From: Mycobacterium malmoense
GTDB taxonomy: Bacteria > Actinomycetota > Actinomycetes > Mycobacteriales > Mycobacteriaceae
Reading direction: 5' to 3'
NCBI RefSeq assembly: GCF_019645855.1
Contig: NZ_CP080999.1
Span: 2,108,001 to 2,172,000, forward strand
Length of the DNA stretch: 64,000 bases
Shown: piece after piece, positions 12,296-19,908 of the stretch
How the letters are laid out: every line of letters starts with the position of its first letter
How positions within the stretch are numbered: the stretch's first letter is position 1
Program-made: the position numbers and the translations under genes
The notes under the pieces: generated by a model
Seen by the model: only the letters and a program-made list of their open reading frames with translations
What the model was told of the DNA's origin: nothing
Database searches by the model: none

Positions 12296-12628
12296 GTGAC
12301 TATTTCCCAGCCCGACGCGTCGCTGACCACCGTCCCTGCCGTGGATCAGTTCGATCCGTCGGCGGGCGGACAAGGCGCCTATGACACCCCGTTGGGCATC
12401 ACCAACCCGCCCATCGACGAGCTGCTGGACCGCGTCTCGAGCAAATACGCCCTGGTGATCTATGCGGCCAAGCGGGCCCGGCAGATCAACGACTACTACA
12501 ACCAGCTCGGCGAGGGCATCCTCGAATACGTCGGTCCGCTGGTCGAGCCCGGGCTGCAAGAGAAGCCGCTGTCCATCGCCTTGCGCGAGATCCACGCCGA
12601 CCTGCTCGAACACACCGAGGGCGAGTAA
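12296..12628 (+). CDS. rpoZ: RNA polymerase omega subunit
   Basis: This 110-residue protein helps assemble the beta-prime subunit of RNA polymerase. The conserved core is NPPIDELLDRVSSKYALVIYAAKRARQIN (in part: IDELLDRVSSKYALVIYAAK), starting near residue 39 and preceded by a variable acidic tail. The GTG start at 12296 follows GGAGATT. The mycobacterial pattern of gmk, rpoZ and coaBC in order is intact. Confidence 0.96.
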   Translation: MTISQPDASLTTVPAVDQFDPSAGGQGAYDTPLGITNPPIDELLDRVSSKYALVIYAAKRARQINDYYNQLGEGILEYVGPLVEPGLQEKPLSIALREIHADLLEHTEGE

Positions 12629-12648
12629 CGGGCGGGCCGGGGCGCGCT

Positions 12649-13935
12649 GTGGACGGTAAGCGGATCCCCAACCGGGTCCCCAAACAAGTCCCCAAACAAG
12701 TCATTGTCGGCGTCTCCGGGGGCATCGCCGCCTACAAGGCGTGCACCGTCGTTCGTCAGCTCGCCGAGGCGGGTCACGAGGTCCGTGTCGTCCCCACCGA
12801 ATCCGCGCTGCGTTTCGTGGGGGCCGCCACCTTCGAGGCGCTCTCCGGCCAGCCGGTGCACACCGGCGTCTTCGAGGACGTCCGGGAGGTGCCGCACGTC
12901 CGCCTCGGCCAGCAGGCCGATCTGGTCGTGGTGGCGCCGGCCACCGCCGACCTGCTGGCCCGGGCGGTGCACGGCCGGGCCGACGACCTGCTCACCGCGA
13001 CGCTGCTCACGGCCCGATGCCCGGTGTTGTTCGCGCCGGCGATGCACACCGAGATGTGGTTGCACCCGGCCACCGTCGACAACGTGGCCACGCTGCGCCG
13101 GCGTGGGGTGATCGTGCTCGAGCCCGCATTCGGGCGGCTCACCGGCACCGACAGCGGCCCGGGCAGGCTCCCCGAGGCCGAGGAGATCACCACGCTGGCC
13201 CACCTGCTGCTGGAGCGCCACGACGCGCTGCCCTACGACCTCGCCGGCTGGCGGCTCTTGGTGACCGCCGGCGGCACCCGTGAACCCATCGATCCCGTGC
13301 GTTTCATCGGCAACCGCAGCTCCGGCAAGCAGGGCTACGCGGTGGCGCGGGTCGCCGCCCAGCGCGGCGCCGAGGTCACGCTGATCGCCGGGCACACCGC
13401 CGGACTGATCGACCCCGCCGGTGTCCACGTCGTGCACGTCAGCTCGGCGGAACAGCTCGGCGACGCGGTGTCCAAGCACGCTCCCGAGGCGGACGTCCTG
13501 GTGATGGCGGCGGCGGTCGCCGACTTCCGGCCCGCGCGGGTCGCCGCCGCCAAGATCAAGAAGGGCCCGGGCGACCAGGACGAGCCGCCGCTGATCACCT
13601 TGGTGCGCAACGACGACGTGCTGGCGGGCGCGGTGCGGGCCCGCGCGCACGGGCAGCTGCCCAACATGCGGGCCATCGTGGGCTTCGCCGCCGAGACCGG
13701 CGACGCGAACGGCGACGTGTTGTTCCATGCCCGGGCGAAGCTGCGGCGCAAAGGCTGCGACCTGTTGGTGGTCAACGCCGTCGGCGAGAACAAGGCGTTC
13801 GAGGTGGACAGCAACGACGGCTGGCTGCTGGCGTCCGACGGCACCGAGTCGGCGCTGGAGCACGGCTCCAAGACGTTGATGGCCAGTCGTATCGTGGATG
13901 CGATCGTCGCGTTCCTGCACGGCGAGAACGGGTAG
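12649..13935 (+). CDS. coaBC: Bifunctional phosphopantothenoylcysteine decarboxylase / phosphopantothenate-cysteine ligase
   Basis: It catalyses two steps of coenzyme A synthesis. The 428-residue protein has an FMN-dependent CoaC domain (VGVSGGIAAYKACTVVRQL near residues 20-38; the PXMNxxMW-type motif reads APAMHTEMW) and a CoaB domain beginning VTAGGTREPIDPVRFIGNRS with the SSGKQGYA nucleotide region. The N-terminus carries a short in-frame tandem duplication, VPKQVPKQV, from two copies of a 12-nt unit around 12676-12700. The GTG start at 12649 is 20 nt after rpoZ. Confidence 0.95.
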   Translation: MDGKRIPNRVPKQVPKQVIVGVSGGIAAYKACTVVRQLAEAGHEVRVVPTESALRFVGAATFEALSGQPVHTGVFEDVREVPHVRLGQQADLVVVAPATADLLARAVHGRADDLLTATLLTARCPVLFAPAMHTEMWLHPATVDNVATLRRRGVIVLEPAFGRLTGTDSGPGRLPEAEEITTLAHLLLERHDALPYDLAGWRLLVTAGGTREPIDPVRFIGNRSSGKQGYAVARVAAQRGAEVTLIAGHTAGLIDPAGVHVVHVSSAEQLGDAVSKHAPEADVLVMAAAVADFRPARVAAAKIKKGPGDQDEPPLITLVRNDDVLAGAVRARAHGQLPNMRAIVGFAAETGDANGDVLFHARAKLRRKGCDLLVVNAVGENKAFEVDSNDGWLLASDGTESALEHGSKTLMASRIVDAIVAFLHGENG

Positions 13936-14015
13936 CGGGGTCCCGCTTCTGTGCGGCGCCTGGAGGGGTGCTGGACGATCCCTTGCTCGGGTGGCCGCGA
14001 CCAAATACCGGCCGA

Positions 14016-14021
14016 TATAAT
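14016..14021 (+). promoter_or_regulatory. -10 element of a likely metK promoter
   Basis: A perfect TATAAT lies 38 nt before the metK start codon in a conspicuously AT-rich stretch (CGATATAATTCGGCTAACTAATTATTGG), followed by GGAAGGA (14039-14045) as the ribosome-binding site. I see no clear -35 hexamer at the right spacing, which is common for mycobacterial housekeeping promoters. Confidence 0.6.
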
Positions 14022-14053
14022 TCGGCTAACTAATTATTGGAAGGATTGAGACT

Positions 14054-15265
14054 GTGAGCGAAAAGGGTCGGCTGTTTACCAGTGAGTCGGTGACCGAGGG
14101 GCACCCCGACAAGATCTGTGACGCGATCAGCGACTCGGTCCTCGACGCGCTGCTGGCGCAGGACCCCCGCTCGCGTGTCGCGGTCGAGACGCTGGTCACC
14201 ACGGGCCAGGTGCACGTGGTGGGCGAGGTGACGACGACGGCGAAGGAGGCGTTCGCCGACATCACCAACACCGTGCGCGAGCGCATCCTGGAGATCGGCT
14301 ACGACTCGTCGGAGAAGGGCTTCGACGGGGCGTCGTGCGGGGTGAACATCGGCATCGGCGCGCAATCGCCCGACATCGCCCAGGGCGTCGACACCGCCCA
14401 CGAGGCCCGCGTCGAGGGCGCGGCGGACCCGCTGGACGCGCAGGGCGCCGGCGACCAGGGCCTGATGTTCGGCTACGCGATCAACGACACCCCGGAACTG
14501 ATGCCGCTGCCGATCGCGCTGGCCCACCGCCTGTCGCGGCGGCTGACCGAGGTCCGCAAGAACGGCGTGCTGCCCTACCTGCGTCCCGACGGCAAGACGC
14601 AGGTCACCATCGCCTACGAGGACGACGTTCCGGTCGCACTCGACACCGTGGTCATCTCCACCCAGCACGCGGCCGACGTCGACCTGGAGCACACGCTGAC
14701 CCCCGACGTCCGGGAGAAGGTGCTCAACACCGTGCTCGACGACCTGGCCCACGACACGCTGGACACCTCGTCGACCCGGTTGCTGATCAACCCGACGGGC
14801 AAGTTCGTGCTCGGCGGACCGATGGGCGACGCGGGGCTGACCGGCCGCAAGATCATCGTCGACACCTACGGCGGCTGGGCCCGGCACGGCGGCGGCGCCT
14901 TCTCCGGCAAGGATCCGTCCAAGGTGGACCGGTCGGCGGCGTACGCGATGCGCTGGGTGGCCAAGAACATCGTCGCCGCCGGGCTGGCGGAGCGGGTCGA
15001 GGTGCAGGTGGCCTACGCCATCGGCAAGGCCGCCCCCGTCGGCCTGTTCGTCGAGACCTTCGGAACCGCCACGGTCGATCCGGTCAAGATCGAGAAGATC
15101 GTGCCCGAGGTCTTCGACCTGCGGCCCGGCGCGATCATCCGCGACCTGGACCTGCTGCGCCCGATTTACGCGCAGACGGCCGCCTACGGGCACTTCGGCC
15201 GCACCGACATCGATCTGCCGTGGGAGCGGCTCGACAAGGTCGACGACCTCAAGCGCGCCGTCTAG
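14054..15265 (+). CDS. metK: S-adenosylmethionine synthetase
   Basis: It makes SAM from methionine and ATP as a cytoplasmic tetramer. The 403-residue protein opens SEKGRLFTSESVTEGHPDKICD, whose GHPDK binds ATP and magnesium. GAGDQGLMFGYA and the GGGAFSGKDPSKVDRS P-loop-like segment follow. The GTG start at 14054 is preceded by GGAAGGA. It supplies SAM for several methyltransferases in this window, but that is a general dependency, not a specific link. Confidence 0.97.
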   Translation: MSEKGRLFTSESVTEGHPDKICDAISDSVLDALLAQDPRSRVAVETLVTTGQVHVVGEVTTTAKEAFADITNTVRERILEIGYDSSEKGFDGASCGVNIGIGAQSPDIAQGVDTAHEARVEGAADPLDAQGAGDQGLMFGYAINDTPELMPLPIALAHRLSRRLTEVRKNGVLPYLRPDGKTQVTIAYEDDVPVALDTVVISTQHAADVDLEHTLTPDVREKVLNTVLDDLAHDTLDTSSTRLLINPTGKFVLGGPMGDAGLTGRKIIVDTYGGWARHGGGAFSGKDPSKVDRSAAYAMRWVAKNIVAAGLAERVEVQVAYAIGKAAPVGLFVETFGTATVDPVKIEKIVPEVFDLRPGAIIRDLDLLRPIYAQTAAYGHFGRTDIDLPWERLDKVDDLKRAV

Positions 15266-15273
15266 TTCCTTTG

Positions 15274-15333
15274 GCGAGCAGTCGCAGAATCGCACGCGCG
15301 GGGCCCGCGCAGTGCGATTCTGCGACTGCTCGC
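15274..15333. repeat. Perfect 22-bp inverted repeat between metK and the convergent monooxygenase
   Basis: The arms are GCGAGCAGTCGCAGAATCGCAC at 15274-15295 (22 bp, GCGAGC...CGCAC) and its exact complement at 15312-15333. The 16-nt loop can itself pair (GCGC-GGGGCCC-GCGC). It fills the space between two convergent stop codons, so it probably acts as a bidirectional terminator. The same kind of GCGAGCAG...CGCAGAATCGC palindrome recurs between mycobacterial genes. Confidence 0.85.
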
Positions 15334-15334
15334 G

Positions 15335-16816
15335 CTAGGCGGTGAACCGGTAGTCGTCGAGGTCGAAGCGCCGGCTGCGCCAGTAGGCCTCCAGCGTGGT
15401 GGTGGGGCGCAGCGGCACGTCGCCGTTCTTGTCGAAGTAGTAGCTGTTGGCCAGCCGGCAGCTGTCCTGCCAGAACACCTGCCGATGCCGCCGGCGCATT
15501 ACCTCGGCGAAGTACCGGGCGTTGGCTTCCTCGGTCACCTCCACGCGGGTGGCGGAGGCGCGCCGGGCCCGCTTCAGGCACCGCACGATGTGGTGGGTCT
15601 GCGTCTCGATGAGCGCGAAATACGACGAGCCAACGTAGCCGTACGGGCCGAACACGGTGAACATGTTCGGGAAACCCGGAACGCTGACGCCCTCGTAGGC
15701 CTGCAGCCGCTGGTCGTCCCAGAACCGGCTCAAGGACCGGCCGCAGCTTCCGGTGACCGAAAAGGTGGGGACGTTGTCGGTGTCCATCACCTTGAAGCCG
15801 GTCGCCAGCACCAGCACGTCGATCTCGTGGCTTTCGCCGTCGGTGGTGGTCACCGCGCGCGGCGTGATCTTGTCGATCGGCTCGGTGACCAGCCGCACGT
15901 TGTCGCGGTTGAAGGTGGCCAGGTAGCCGTTGTGGAAGCCGGGCCGTTTGCAGCCGACGGCGTAGCGCGGGGTGAGTCGCTCGCGCACCGTCGGGTCGTG
16001 GACCTGTTGCCGCAGATAGGCCAGCCCGGCCGATTCCATCCTCTTGGCGAGCGGGAACACCGTGAAGTAGTGCGCCGCGATCGGGAAGGTCAGCTCGACG
16101 AACGCCTGGCTGAGTGTCCGCTGGACCAGGTTGCCGCCGGGAATCCGCATCGCCCAGCGGGCCGGCGCCGGCAACGGGACATCCAGCTTGGGAAAGCACC
16201 AGATCGGGGTGCGCTGGAATACGGTGAGGCGCTTGACAATCGGCGCGATCTCGGGAATGACCTGCACGGCCGAGGCTCCGGTCCCGATGATCCCGACGCG
16301 CTTGCCGGTCAGGTCCTGGCCGTGGTCCCACCGCGCGGTGTGCATGGTGATGCCGGCGAAGGAGTCCACGCCGTCGATGTCGGGCAGGTTCGGCACGGTG
16401 AGCACGCCGCTGGCGCCGATCAGGAATCTGGCCGTAATCTCCCCGCCGGGATCGGTCTGCACGCGCCACAAAGACCGCTCGTCGTCGAACTCGGCGGCTA
16501 GCACCTTGGTGTTGAACCGGATCCGTGACCGGAGCCCGTATTTGTCGACGCAGTGCTCGGCGTAGGCCTTCAGCTCGCGCCCCGGCGCGTAGGTGCGCGA
16601 CCAGTGCGGGCTCTGCTCGAAGGAGAACTGGTAGGAGAACGACGGAATGTCCACGGCGATACCGGGATAGGTGTTCCAGTGCCAGGTGCCGCCGACCCCG
16701 TCGCCGGCTTCGACCAGCAGGTAATCGGGGAGCCCGGCTTTGTCCAGCTTGATCGCGGCGCCGATGCCGGAGAATCCGGCGCCGACGATCAGGGTGTGGT
16801 GGTCGGGGGTTCTCAT
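15335..16816 (-). CDS. FAD-dependent monooxygenase, Baeyer-Villiger type (Rv1393c-like)
   Basis: A 493-residue flavoprotein. The N-terminal FAD motif is LIVGAGFSGIGAAIKLDKAG, and the second Rossmann motif for NADPH is VGIIGTGASAVQVIPEI. The WHWNTYPGIAVDIPSF segment is typical of class B flavin monooxygenases; the fingerprint FxGxxxHTxxW is seen as SFAGITMHTARW. The enzyme inserts oxygen next to a carbonyl or oxidises N or S atoms; the substrate is unknown. The ATG at 16816 gives MRTPDHHTLIVGAG; upstream sequence in the same frame is the P450 remnant. It is convergent with metK. Confidence 0.88.
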   Translation of the reverse strand: MRTPDHHTLIVGAGFSGIGAAIKLDKAGLPDYLLVEAGDGVGGTWHWNTYPGIAVDIPSFSYQFSFEQSPHWSRTYAPGRELKAYAEHCVDKYGLRSRIRFNTKVLAAEFDDERSLWRVQTDPGGEITARFLIGASGVLTVPNLPDIDGVDSFAGITMHTARWDHGQDLTGKRVGIIGTGASAVQVIPEIAPIVKRLTVFQRTPIWCFPKLDVPLPAPARWAMRIPGGNLVQRTLSQAFVELTFPIAAHYFTVFPLAKRMESAGLAYLRQQVHDPTVRERLTPRYAVGCKRPGFHNGYLATFNRDNVRLVTEPIDKITPRAVTTTDGESHEIDVLVLATGFKVMDTDNVPTFSVTGSCGRSLSRFWDDQRLQAYEGVSVPGFPNMFTVFGPYGYVGSSYFALIETQTHHIVRCLKRARRASATRVEVTEEANARYFAEVMRRRHRQVFWQDSCRLANSYYFDKNGDVPLRPTTTLEAYWRSRRFDLDDYRFTA

Positions 16817-16819
16817 GGG

Positions 16820-17090
16820 CGCCCGCTTGCGATGACGTGCACCCCGCGCCTGGGTCGCAGGGTCATCGTCGCCTCGAGTTCGACGGGATGGCCGGGCATG
16901 AGGGACGATCCCCGTCCAGCGGGCGAAAACGGTTGGGGCCGAAGGCTTCCGGGTCGGGCCGCCAGCGCGGGCCGCGCCGGATGCGGTGCGTCCCGATGAC
17001 GTCGTCGTCGATGGCCCGCCGCGCGATGATCCACACGGCGGAGAAGTAGCGCCGCGCTTCGTGCAGCCGCCCGGCGGTGAGGGTCGCCAT
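16820..17090 (-). pseudogene. Remnant of a cytochrome P450 gene (C-terminal part, cyp132-like)
   Basis: Two minus-strand frames together encode pieces of a P450 C-terminus. One reads VWIIARRAIDDDVIGTHRIRRG and then PDPEAFGPNRFRPLDGDRP, the meander region before the haem loop. The other contains VELEATMTLRPRRGVHV, the beta-sheet after the haem helix. The haem-binding FGxGxRxCxG segment between them is gone, and the frames do not join. In M. tuberculosis cyp132 (Rv1394c) sits upstream of Rv1393c on the same strand, so this is the decayed equivalent. Boundaries are approximate. Confidence 0.7.
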
Positions 17091-17155
17091 GACTCCACTG
17101 TATGGATGACGCGGGCGTGGCGCCCAGCGGGTGTTCACGCCGCGGCTGAGCGAGC

Positions 17156-18118
17156 CTAGGGGTGCAGCGCCTTCTTCAGCGCCGCCAGCCCGCGGTTGGT
17201 GGCCTCGGCGGCGGCGGGTATCACCAGGGCGAAGCTGGCGTAGCCGTGCACCAGGGTTGGCTCGTTGCTGAGTTCGGCGGGCACGCCCGCGGCGTTCAGC
17301 AGCTCGGCGTAGCGGGCCCCGTCGTCGCGCAGCGGATCATGTTCGGCGGTCCCGACGTAGGCGGGCGGCAGACCGGATAGATCGGCGGCATTGGCCGGGG
17401 CCAGCGTGCTGGGCAAGGCCCTCGGGTCGGCGATGTCGAGGTCGGGCAGGTACCAGGTCAAAAAGGCGTCGATGACGTCGCGGTCCAGGATCGGCGCGTC
17501 GGCGTTCTCGATGAACGACGGCAGGGACAGGTCCGCGGTGACCACCGGATACCACAGCAGTTGGAAGGCCAGCGCCGGCCCGCCGTTATCGCGGGCCAGC
17601 TGCGCCATGACCGCGGCGAGGTTGCCGCCCGCCGAGTCGCCCGCGACGGCGATCCGGTCCGGGTCACCGCCCAGCTCGGCGGCGTGCTCACCGACCCATC
17701 GCAACGCGGCCCAGCAGTCATTCACCCCCGCCGGAAACGGATGCTCGGGGGCCAGCCGGTAATCGACGGACACCACGATGGCCTCCGCGCCCGTGGCGTG
17801 GCCCCGGGCCAGGGGGTCGTGGGTGTCCAGGTCGCCGAGCGAGAATCCGCCGCCGTGGTAGAACACGACGACCGGCAAGGCCGCGTCGTCGCGGGGCGGC
17901 CAGTAGATCCGAACGGGGATGTCGGTGAGGTCGCCGTGACCGATCGACCGCTCTTCGATCCGCAGGTCGGGAAGCATTTCCGGGGGCACCTTGAGCTGCC
18001 GCAGCCGCGAGCGTGCCACCTCGACGCCGTCGGCCGCGTTGAAGGTCATCGGGAACGTGTCCAGCAACGTCTTGAGCGTCGGATCGATGTCCGGTCGGGC
18101 GATGGTCGGCTCGATCAT
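17156..18118 (-). CDS. lipH: Alpha/beta-hydrolase esterase/lipase of the HSL family (LipH-like)
   Basis: A 320-residue serine esterase. The oxyanion motif HGGG is at residues 88-91, the nucleophile Ser162 is in GDSAGG, Asp261 is in EHDPLRDDG and His291 in LVHGYASF, so the triad is complete. HSL-family mycobacterial enzymes hydrolyse short to medium chain esters. No signal peptide is seen, which suggests a cytoplasmic enzyme. It lies 23 nt downstream of the paralogous gene on the same strand, so the two probably form an operon that arose by tandem duplication, as for Rv1399c-Rv1400c. Confidence 0.9.
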   Translation of the reverse strand: MIEPTIARPDIDPTLKTLLDTFPMTFNAADGVEVARSRLRQLKVPPEMLPDLRIEERSIGHGDLTDIPVRIYWPPRDDAALPVVVFYHGGGFSLGDLDTHDPLARGHATGAEAIVVSVDYRLAPEHPFPAGVNDCWAALRWVGEHAAELGGDPDRIAVAGDSAGGNLAAVMAQLARDNGGPALAFQLLWYPVVTADLSLPSFIENADAPILDRDVIDAFLTWYLPDLDIADPRALPSTLAPANAADLSGLPPAYVGTAEHDPLRDDGARYAELLNAAGVPAELSNEPTLVHGYASFALVIPAAAEATNRGLAALKKALHP

Positions 18119-18141
18119 GGGGTTCACCGTACGCTTCGGCT

Positions 18142-19101
18142 CTACCCGTGCAGCGCATTCCGCAACGCCGCGAGCCCGCGCTCCAGCCCCGCGGTGGCCG
18201 CGGGCACCACGCCGGCGTAGCCGAGGTAGCCGTGCACCATCGTCTCGGCGTTGTGCACCTGGACGGGGACGCCGGCGGCGGCCAGCAGCTCGCCGTACCG
18301 GATGCCGTCGTCGCGCAACGGGTCGTGACCGGCGACGCCGATGTAGGCCGGCGGCAGGTTCGCCAGGCTTTTCGCCCGCCCCGGCGCCATGCCCGGGGGC
18401 GGGTCGGACAGGTCGACTTCGCCTGCGTACCAACGGGAGAACGCGGCGATGGCCCTGGCGTCGAGGATCGGGGCGGTGGCGTTTTCGGTGAAGGACGGCA
18501 GCGACGGGTCCCACAGCGTGGAGGGATACCACAACAGCTGGAACGCGATCGGCGGGCCCGCGTTATCCCGGGCCAGTTGCGCCGTCGCCGCCGCGATGGT
18601 CCCGCCGGCCGAATCCCCGGCGACGGCCAGCCGGGCGGTGTCGGCGCCGATCTCGGGACCGCGCTCGGCGGCCCAGAGCGTTGCGGCCCAAGCGTCTTCG
18701 ACGGCGGCCGGGTAGGGGTGCTCGGGCGCCAGCCGGTAGTCGACGGACACCACGATCGCGTCGGCGCCGACGGTGTGCTGGCGACACGAGCCGTCGTGGG
18801 TGTCCAGGTCGCCCACGACGAAACCGCCACCGTGGAAATACAGGACGACGGGTGCGCCGTCACCGGGATCGGTTGGCGGCCAATAGATCCGGATGTCGAC
18901 GGGGCCGGCGGGACCCGGGATGGCCCGGTCCTCGACGCGCAGCTCGGGGTGCACCGGCCGGCGCGGCAGGTCGCGGAGCCGTTGCCGCGCCGCGTCGACA
19001 CCATCGTCGGTTGTTAACCGAAAGGGAACCGCATCCAGTACCTTCAGCAGGATGGGGTCGATAGCGGGTTTCTCGTCGGCTGTCCTGTCCAAGCTGGGCA
19101 T
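18142..19101 (-). CDS. lipI: Alpha/beta-hydrolase esterase/lipase of the HSL family (LipI-like)
   Basis: A 319-residue paralogue of the downstream gene with the same layout: HGGG at 90-93, Ser164 in AGDSAGG, Asp260 in GHDPLRDDG, His290 in MVHGY. The substrate pocket region differs (WDPSLPSFTENATAPILD), so substrate range may differ. The ATG at 19101 shares two bases with the ATG of the divergent gene at 19100 (CATG serves both strands). There is thus no room between the two genes for an upstream promoter or a Shine-Dalgarno outside the other gene. A downstream start is possible for either gene. Confidence 0.9.
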   Translation of the reverse strand: MPSLDRTADEKPAIDPILLKVLDAVPFRLTTDDGVDAARQRLRDLPRRPVHPELRVEDRAIPGPAGPVDIRIYWPPTDPGDGAPVVLYFHGGGFVVGDLDTHDGSCRQHTVGADAIVVSVDYRLAPEHPYPAAVEDAWAATLWAAERGPEIGADTARLAVAGDSAGGTIAAATAQLARDNAGPPIAFQLLWYPSTLWDPSLPSFTENATAPILDARAIAAFSRWYAGEVDLSDPPPGMAPGRAKSLANLPPAYIGVAGHDPLRDDGIRYGELLAAAGVPVQVHNAETMVHGYLGYAGVVPAATAGLERGLAALRNALHG

Positions 19102-19840
19102 GGAAGTACCGTACGCACCTCGCCTGGTGGCCGGCGGCTGGGTGCTGGCCGGCTGGGCGGGCGTCGGCTACGGCGTCTACTTGACCGTGCTCGCGTTGCG
19201 CTCCCCGCCGGGAGCGGAATTGACCGGGCACTGGATCCTGCAGCCGCCGTTCAAGGCGTCGATGGCATTGTTGCTGGCCGTCGCCGCGGTGGCGCATCCC
19301 GTCGTCCGCGAGCGGCGGTGGCTGATGCCGGCGCTGCTCTTGTCGGCCATGGGCGACTGGCTGTTGGCGATCCCGTGGTGGACGCTGTCATTCGGCTTCG
19401 GGCTGGTGGCATTCCTGTTGGCGCACTTGTGTTTCCTGGGCGCGCTGCTCCCGCTGGCGCGGCCGTCGCGGGTGCGCCTGGCCGCCGTCGCCCTGGTGTG
19501 CCTGATGTCGGTGTCGTTGTTGGCGTGGTTCTGGCCCCACCTGGGCCGGGACAAGCTGACGATTCCGGTGACGGTCTACATCCTCGCGCTGACCGCGATG
19601 GTATGCGCGGCGCTGCTGGCCGACCTGCCGACGATCTGGACGGCGGTGGGGGCGGTGTGTTTCGCGGTGTCGGACACGATGATCGCCATCGGCCGTTTCG
19701 TCCTGTACAACGACGCGTTGGCGGTGCCGATCTGGTGGATGTACGTCGCCGCGCAGGTGCTGATAACGGCCGGCTTCTTCTTCGGTCGAGAGGAACCCGA
19801 CTACGCGCCGGAGCCCGAGCCTGACGAATACGAGGGCTAG
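19100..19840 (+). CDS. YhhN/TMEM86-family membrane protein (possible lysoplasmalogenase, Rv1401-like)
   Basis: A 246-residue protein with about eight hydrophobic segments and an acidic tail (PEPEPDEYEG). The family motif around LLLSAMGDWLLAIP, then FGLVAFLLAHLCFLGAL and VGAVCFAVSDTMIAIGRF, is characteristic of YhhN proteins, whose animal relatives cleave the vinyl ether bond of lysoplasmalogen. The bacterial substrate is uncertain. The start codon overlaps that of the divergent esterase gene. The frame is open further upstream, but those residues would be antisense to the esterase. Confidence 0.8.
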   Translation: MEVPYAPRLVAGGWVLAGWAGVGYGVYLTVLALRSPPGAELTGHWILQPPFKASMALLLAVAAVAHPVVRERRWLMPALLLSAMGDWLLAIPWWTLSFGFGLVAFLLAHLCFLGALLPLARPSRVRLAAVALVCLMSVSLLAWFWPHLGRDKLTIPVTVYILALTAMVCAALLADLPTIWTAVGAVCFAVSDTMIAIGRFVLYNDALAVPIWWMYVAAQVLITAGFFFGREEPDYAPEPEPDEYEG

Positions 19841-19908
19841 TTGTCGGTCCTCGGCGGTACGGTGTGCCCCGAGATGAACATGTTGGCTAGCAAGGTATCT
19901 CGGGTACC

